A stretch of DNA of 29,937 nt from an uncultured Lachnospiraceae bacterium (GTDB lineage: Bacteria; Bacillota_A; Clostridia; Lachnospirales; Lachnospiraceae). The DNA lies in NCBI GenBank assembly GCA_910587495.1, contig CAJUMT010000009.1, positions 7,747-37,683 on the forward strand, in the 5' to 3' direction. Under the pieces are notes generated by a model that saw only the letters and a list, made by a program, of their open reading frames with translations, was not told the origin of the DNA and ran no database searches. Both the position numbers and the translations under genes were made by a program. This document shows positions 1-9,000 of this stretch, in pieces (the stretch's first letter is position 1; each line of letters opens with the position of its first letter).

Positions 1-3000
1 TCTGGGCGACAAGCAGTTCCGGCGGCTGCATTTCTAACCTTTTCGGAGACGGCTGTTTCTCTGCCCTGACGACTATCTATGTCCCGTCAGGGTGTTATGA
101 AGCGTATTCGTCGGCGTATGGGGCATACTTACAGGCAAAGACAAAGATCAGGGAGACAGGTGCAGGGGACTTTATAATCAGAGGCGGAGTTCTGACTGCT
201 TATATGGGAAATGAAGCGGATGTAGAAATCCCGAAAACTGTCACAGAGATCGGGGAAAGCGCATTCTTGAATAATACAGATCTGGAAAGCGTCACCTTTC
301 CGGAAGGGCTGACGGCAGTCGGGAGAGCTGCGTTCAGAGGCTGTACGGCATTAAAAAGCATTGCCTTCCCAGACGGCGTTACTTCCATAGGGGATAATGC
401 GTTTTATAACTGCACCAGTTTGGCGGGGATGCTCAGACTGCCAAAGAGCCTTGTCAGCCTGGGGAGCTATGCGTTTTATAAATGCAGCAGCCTAGGTGGC
501 GGCCTGGAGATTCCGTCTGGCGTTGGGGAGATTAAAGCGAGGACATTTGAAGGCTGCAGTGGTCTGTCCGGGGAATTATCACTCCCGTCAGGCCTAGCTA
601 GTATAGGGGAGTATGCATTTTCCGGCTGTGGAAAACTTTCAGGTTCATTGAGGATTCCTGACAGCGTGACCAGTGTAGGACAGTCTGCATTTTCAGGCTG
701 TAGTGGGTTTAACGGCACGCTGACATTGTCCGAGAATATGCAGGCAGTTGCCAGTGGTACGTTTTCAGGCTGCAGCAGCTTTACAGGGACGCTGACCATC
801 CCTGACAAAATAAAGACGTTGGACTATAGTGCATTTTATAATTGTAAAGAGTTTTCCGAAGTCGTATTTGGAACAGGGGTAACGAACATTTACATTTATA
901 GCTATAGTAACAGCAATTCGGCGTTCCGGTATTGTTCCGGCGTGGAGACAGTTACATTTTTAGGATCCATTGTTCCTATTATCTATGATTCCATCTGGGC
1001 GACAAGCAGTTCCGGCGGCTGCATTTCTAACCTTTTCGGAGACGGCTGCTTCTCCTCCCTCACCACCATCTACACCCTGCCAGAATCTTTAGAGGCATAC
1101 AAAACCGCATGGCGCAGCCATGTCCCGGAGAAGGTCGCGTTTTCTTCCGACACCATGAACCTGCGTGTGTCGAATTTCACTGCGGAATATGTCCGCAGCC
1201 ATTCTGTGGGACTTAGATGGACGAAGTCGATCAATGAGAATGTGACGGGCTATTATATTTACAGGGATGACGTCCGTATTGCCGATACAGAAAATCCGTC
1301 CTGGGAAGACCAGGGCTTATCACCGGATACAGCGTATACATACAAGGTTACCGGCCATACGGTGTCCGGCGCTGAGACGGCGGCGGCGTCCCTTACGGTT
1401 ACGCCCTGCAGACCTGTGGTCACGAAGATTTATACGGATAATACGTCGAACAAAGTCGGCAGTACCAACAGTTATCTCTATGCGCAGGTTCGGGATTCGG
1501 GCAATCTGAGGGCAGGCACGGGAAGATTTTATTATATAGGGGAAGACGGCGGAAAAATAAAGATCGGGACGGATCTGACGCAGTATGACAAGGCGTCAAA
1601 GGACAGCGCTGTTTTCAAAACTTTATGGGATGTAACGGCAGTCACGCCGGGCGCGTACACGATATGGTTTGAATTTACGGACACCGACCAGGAGACAGGA
1701 TCGCTTTCCAATACGGTTACTTATGACAATTCCCGCCCTGAAGCATTATCCGGTGTAATAGCTGTCGGCGGTACGAACCAGATCGTTCTCTCCTGGTCGA
1801 TGGCGCATGAAATAGACACCGCCAAATATCATATTTACCGCCGTGGGGAGGATGAAGATGAATTTAAGCTCCTTAAAAAAATATACGGCAGGGAGACGCT
1901 GAGTTATACAGACACAAAGACTTCCGTAGAGCAGAAATATTACTATTATGTTGTGGGAGTTAATTCCTTCGGGCAGGAAGGTGAAGCGTCAAATATCGCG
2001 GTGGCCGAGCCGAAGACAGACGGGGAAGCGCCCAAGGTCGTGCAGCTTACCCCGGCGAACGGAAGCATCATCGGGGGTGTCGTAGAGCTGTACGCCCAGG
2101 CGCAGGATAATGTAGCGGTGGTAGAGACCAGGTTATATTTGTCGCTGGATAAAGGAGAAACATGGACTGAGTTGGAGTCCATGAAAGGAAATTCCTGCCG
2201 GTTTAAAATATCTACCGCAGACTATAAGGACGCAGAGATCTATGTAAAAGGCGTAGCCTTTGATGCGGCAGGCAATAAAAGCGACGGGCTGACATACCAT
2301 TATAAGATCGACAATACCGGCCCGGAGCAGGTGACGGGGTTGTCTTATGAGAGTACGGCCACGACGGTCACTTTAAAATGGAACGATGTAACAGACCAGG
2401 ACTTCTCTTTTTTCCGCGTGGAAGAGCTGGCACCTGCAGGCCCGCCCAGGATCGTGCAGGACGTCTACCGGACGCTGGGCGTCAATATTTACAACCTGAA
2501 ATCCGATACTGAATACAGCTATCAGGTAGTCGCTTACGACCAGCTGGGGAACCGGGGCATACCGTCGGAGGTGATTACGGTCCGCACTTTGAAGGATACG
2601 GTTGCGCCTGTGGTTACAAAAATGGAGCCTGAACCGGATTACTATAATCAGAGCATTGATGTGAAGATAACCGCCTCGGATAATACAGGCGTTGCGTCGA
2701 TGGAGGTGCAGACGTCTCCTGACGCGGCTGCATGGACGGAATATGACACGGTTACCTTTGACACGAAGAGACAGGAAGAGACTGCCTCCCTGACAATCAT
2801 GCTGGATGGCTTCGAGGAAGGAAATCTCTATGTCCGGGGAATAGCTTTTGATATAGAAGGGAACAAAAGCGACACGTCAGACCAGGCGCCTTATGTCCAA
2901 TATATTGTTGACCGCACGCCCCCGGCTGCGCCGGAGGGCTTTCAGGCGGAGGCTGTCACAGGCGCGGTCGGGCTGAGCTGGGCGCAGGGCGCGGAAGAAG

Positions 3001-6000
3001 ACCTGGACGGCTATATTTTGTATCGAAGCGTCGGCGGCGGAGCGTATACCAAGCTGGCGGACGATCTGCATGTGCTGAATTACCAGGATCGGTCCGTGGA
3101 GAAAAATACGGCCTATTCCTATAAACTGGCCGCATGCGACCGGGCAGGAAATATCAGCGAGACGGCAGAGCCTGTTTCCGGGATGCTTCCGGAAGATACT
3201 GTTGCGCCTGAAATTTTAAGCTATGCGCCGACGGATGAAAGTATGATAGGCATATCCAACAGCACGTTTCGTCTGATGGTCAGCGACAACTGGAAGCTTG
3301 ACAGGGTACTGGTTACCTATACGGTAAATGACGGCACGGACGTGAAGACGCTGCTGGATGAGCGGAAGATTAACGATTATTATAAGGTACTCAGCGCGGC
3401 TCTTCCGATCCAGGAGCTGAAAGACGGCGATGTTCTTCATCTCGGCATTTCCGTCACGGACGCCCAGGGGCTAGAGGCTGTTAAAAGCATTTCCTATACG
3501 GCGGATCGGACGGCGCCGCGGGTAAATGGAGTGTCTGCAGAAGGCGATACGGAAAAGATTACGCTCAGATGGACCGGCAATGGAGAGGAAGATCTTGCAG
3601 GCTACCGCATCTACAGAAAGCAGGATACAGGCAGCTATACGATGCTCGCCCAAAGGAGCGCCGAGGGCAGTTCCTATGAATATCATGATTACAGCGCGTA
3701 TCCAAGGCAGACTTATTACTATAAAGTAGAAGCGGTGGACCGCTATGGCAATACGCACGCGAAAGAAAGCAAAGCCGTCTGGCTTAAGGTGGAGCCGACG
3801 GTGACGGCGGCGCTTTCCTGCGATGCGGTCATGAAAAAGGGGACAGATTATTCCTTTAATGCATCCGCGTCCTTGGCGGATCTTGGTATCGTATCTTATC
3901 ATTTTGATTTCGGAGACGGTGAAACGCTTTCAAGTGAAAATGCGAAAGTAGTCCACAGATATAAAGAGGCAGGTACTTACACGGTGACGCTGACCGTTTC
4001 GGACGAAGCCGGAAGCAAGGCGATAGCGGTAAAAGAAATTACGGTTGTAGAAGAACAGATGCTGGGAAGCGTCACGGTGAAGGCAGTGGATGCGAATGGC
4101 CGGGCGCTGTCCGACATGCCTGTCTACTTCGACCTTGACAATACATCTGAAAACGTGCAGTATACGGATGCCAAGGGGCGCGCGTCCTTTATCGCGAAAG
4201 CCGGACTGTATGCCGTGGGCGCGTACAAAGACGGTTTCCTCCCTGCGAAGCAGTCCGTGATCGTGAGGGCCAATACAGAGACAGCCATGGAACTGGTTGT
4301 GATAGAGGAACCGATCGTCACCGGTGATTTTGAAGTCCACAGGATGACGCTGGATGAGATCATCGCGGCGGGCATCGACGTGGCGGACCCGGCGAACCAG
4401 CAGATCGTAAAGATCACGCTTCGCCTTACCTATGGGAAAGAGCCGGTGACCATGCATATCATGACAAACGGTCGCAAGGTCTACTCAGATGAGACGGTGA
4501 TCGTCAACACGGACAACGGGACGCGGAAACTGACACCGTCGGTGGTCAACATCAAAGACCCTGCGTTGTCTGGCAGCGGCACGGCAGGCGGCACCGGTGG
4601 CACAGGCGGTATCGACAAAGACGACAATCTGCTGATCGCCATTCTGGACGTTCCGGTGGAGGCTTCCTGTTTAAAAGAGTTTTTCGATGTGAAGCTTCAT
4701 ATTATGAACCATGCGGATAAAAGGTTTACGCTGACAAATAATAAGGTTACATTAAATGTTCCGGACGGAATGACGCTTGTGGAGACGGTTAATACAAGTG
4801 CCTCAAATACGATTTCCTTCGACAATCTGGAAGGGCAGGAAGAGAAGACACTTAACTGGACGCTGCGGGGTGACAAGGCAGGCGAGTATGACCTGGAGGC
4901 CTTCTATACCGCTGTACTTGACCAGTTCAACGCTCCGGTGGAAGCGGCCTTTCAGACGAAAGAGCCGATCAAAGTCTACGGGCTTGACAGCCTGAAACTC
5001 ATAGTGGATATTGATAAATATATTCTTGACGGTGAGTTTTATTTTGATATGTCTCTGCAAAACAAAGGGGAGACAGATCTTTATCTGCCTTCGATGAATA
5101 TTATGGACAATGTGATCGACGTCTATGAATATCCAGAAAGCGAGACGCCGGAGGGCGAACCTTTAAAACCGGAAGTTACACTGCTTAAAGCATTGCTGCA
5201 AAAGCCGGAGGAAGAGCCGGAAGAACTGGATCTTGACACTGTTGTCAAGACGCTTTCGCCCGGGCAGATGTACACGAAAAAATATATCTGCCACGACAGC
5301 ATTACGACAGATTCTTTCGCCGCTTTGCAAAGGGCGGTCTATGAGATCGCCGGAGAGCTTGGCGTTGGGGTGGAGATCAACGTAAAGAGCATCGGGGATG
5401 AGCCGAAGCACGGTATTCTTGTCTCAGACGATAATAGAAAACCGATTATGGGCGCGGCTGTGAAAGTAGACGATGCGGAATATAAAAGCGACGTAGATGG
5501 TACTGTTAAAGTGACGGAGCTTGGATTCAGGACGGTGGAAGTCTCCGCCCCGGGCCGCCAGACGCGTAAGTTTAAGTATACGCTGGACGAGGGCAGAGTT
5601 AGGACATTCTTCCTTCCGAAAGATGATACGCCGGGGCTTCCGTATTTTACGATGATAGAAAATGTTCTTTGGGAAGAAGACTTTTTGACCCAGAGGCAGT
5701 ATTACACGGAAGGCTCTGAGACTGAGGTGACTCTTGATGTATCGGCAAACTGGCGGGGGAAGACGCCGGGCAGATATGTCTTTTACCAGACGGACAAAAA
5801 CGGAAAGGTGGTCAAGCAAAAGGCGGGCAGCGGAGAGACGATTACGCTAAAGCCCGGGAAAGATTTTAAGCCGAGGCTTAAAGTAAAGGCGGTGCTTTAT
5901 GCCGCAGACGGAACCGCGTCGAAGCCCATTGACACGGGGATAGAAATCTCTAAAAAATGGGTGCCCATTGGCACGCCTGAAACGCCGGATCTGGATGAAA

Positions 6001-9000
6001 TGACCTCTTTCACATTTATGCCTGACGCGGACGCCGAAATTACGGACGGTAAACTTAGAGAAGTACTTCCGATCAGCTGGCCGCTTAAAATGGGTAAAAT
6101 TCCGGTTGACATAACGAGAACAGACGACGAGGAAGACGGCACTTATACATACAAGGTAACCATCGGCTTTAAAGACAAAGAGAAAGTGAAGGATGTGGAA
6201 AGCGGATGGGTGGAATTTAAAGACAACCTTGAAGAAGCCAGGAAAAATAAAGACAAAATGAAGCAGATGATCGATGCCTGGAATGACGCGCTGGATTCGG
6301 TCACATACGATTTTCAGGTTTCCACACAATTAAAGGCAATCGGTTATGCGGAAGTTCAGTTTAACGCTGCCGGCGACCTTGTGAAGTCGGAGGGCGGTCT
6401 GGTTATAGAAGGGTCAAAAAGCGTTAAGCTTGGGCAGACGTTCGTCGTGGGTCCGGTACCTGTCTATCTGGAACTGGAGCTGGGGGCGAAGATAGGCAGC
6501 ACGGTGGCGCTTACCTATACGCCGGAGGAAAAGCTGCATATGACCGGCAGCCTTACGCTTAATGTCCCGGATATCACGGTCGGCGGAGGCCTTGGCGTCT
6601 CCGGCGTGGCTCAGGCCGGTGTGGAAGGTTCGGGCGGTATCAGTATACAGGTACTACCCAGCTTCACAGGGGATCTTGATATGTCCGTGGCCATCAAGTT
6701 AAAGCTACTCTTCTTTGTGGACTGGAAGTGGGAGATCGCCCACAGTCATACGCATCTTTGGGGCAAAGAAAAGGGAAGAAGTATAACTTCCTACGCGTTT
6801 GACCATATGTCCGAGGGGAACCTGTCGCTTTCATCCGACACTTATACGGATCAGAAAGCAGGCTGGAATGCTGCGGGACCGGTTCTGCAGGAATGGATTA
6901 TGCCGGGTACGATGCCGGAGCTTTATACGGTCGGCGGCAAACAGATTATACTCTTCCAGACGAACATAGACGACATGGCAAGACTGGTCTATTCCGTCTA
7001 TGAAAGCGGCGGATGGTCCGCGCCGCAGACTGTTTCGGATATTGAGACGGACGACTTGTATTATGCAGCGGCAGCATCCGGGGACAGTCTGTATGTCATC
7101 TGGCAGAAGTTTTCTTCAGAAGTGGATAAAACCGACGCTTCCGCCTATCTGAAAGAGGCGGCGGAAAAATCCGAGATCTATGCCGCGAAGTGGAACGGAA
7201 GCGGATTTGAGGAAGCTGTAAGGCTGACAGAGAATGCTTCTATGGATATGCTGCCCAAAATCGCGGTTCATGACGGCGGCGTGACAGCCGCCTGGGTCAC
7301 GAACGCGGATCACGCGGTTCTGGGTGAAAGCGATTATACGATAAAGTATGCAGACTGTTCTGATGGTACATGGTCTTCCGCATCTGAACTTTTGAAAGGG
7401 CACGGCTCTGTCAGCGAGCTTTCCGTTGGCTATTGCGGTGATTCGCTGACCGCGCTTTATATTGAAAACGACAAAGTTTATTCCTCAGCGGGAAATGGTA
7501 CTCCTTTGGAGCAGGACAGTATTGCAGGCGGGTTGCAGTTTACAGGGAATAAATTTCTCTGGAGTGTGGACGGCGTTCTTTATTCGTATACGCCGTCCGG
7601 CGGCGTGACGAAGTTCACGGACGGCACTGCTGCCGTCGGCGCGAATTACCGTATCATAAACGCTGGTTCTAAGACCGCAGCCGTATGGGTGGAAAACGAG
7701 AGCGGGCGAAGCATTATTTATGCGAGCATGCTGTTGGGAGATCATTGGAGCGACGCTATAGAACTGTTTGATTTTGACGGCTATAGCCTGTCGTTTTACG
7801 ATATAGAGCTGTCCGAAAAAGGCGTCTGGTCGGTCATTGCAGACGCGGTGTCCGAAACCGGCGGGGAAGAAAAAACTTCTTTGATCTATAAAGAGAGAGA
7901 ATCTGTCCGCGATATCAGTCTGGATTATGCTTTTGCGGACGAGTTCGGGTACAAGGATAATATGCAGCCGGTGGATATAGCCGTTACCAATTTCGGTGAG
8001 GATACGGTGGAAAGCTTTAACATATCTGTGACAAAGGCGGACGGAACAGTTCTTTATGAACAGCCGCATACTTGCAGGATCGAGCCTGGGGCGAGGGAAA
8101 GCTTTACATTTAATCTGGACGCTTCGGGAATTACAGGCGAGACGGAGCTTACGGTTACTGTGGATGCGGGTTCCGAAAGCGATTACGCAAACAATTCCTT
8201 CTCTATGACGACAGGCCGCGTGGATGCGGATATAAAATTGGAATATTATTACAGCGGAGACACTGTGATCATGGACGCCGTCGTTACAAACAACAGCCGG
8301 ATCGGCGCGGACGCTGCGCTTCGCATTACGGAAGATGATGCGTCCGGCGCGGCGCTGGAAACAGCGGATCTGGGGACGGTTGTCTATGGAGACGAGATCC
8401 ATCATACATTCTCCGTGGATATTTCCGATATCGATTTTCGCGGGGCGTCGGCAAAATACTATGTGTTTACGGTCAGCAGTACGCAAAATGATTACAACAG
8501 CCAGAATAACTCTGTCATCGGAATCATTTACAATGACGAGTATGTGCCGGAAGAGGATCCGGGAGAAGATGATCCTGCTCCGGACGATACCGTAAGCGTA
8601 ACCTTTGACCTTAGAGGCCATGGGACGGCTTCGGAGGAATACGCAGGTTATACCGGGATAGAAGCCGGAAGCCGGATTTTCCGTCCCACAGACCCGAAAG
8701 CCGAGGGGTATCAGTTCACCGGCTGGTACAAAGACGCTGGCTGCACGGTCCTCTGGGATTTTGCAAACGATACCGTACAGGCAGACCTTGTGCTGTACGC
8801 GGGCTGGAAGGAAGAACAGGGAGAAAAACCGCCTGTAGTTGATCCACCGGTAGTCGATCCGCCAATCGTTGATCCACCAGTGGTCGATCCGCCGACAGAT
8901 GACCCTGGAGAAAAAGACGCTGTAAACGTGACCTTTGACTTACGAGGACATGGAACCATGCCGGAAGGTTTTGCCGGATCTATAAAGGTACAGCCGGAAA

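Noticed and set aside
7485..8621. Long minus-strand open frame (378 codons) opposite the first giant gene
   Set aside because: It is a mirror of a GC-biased coding strand, has no recognisable domain and no ribosome site, and is fully inside a strongly supported gene.
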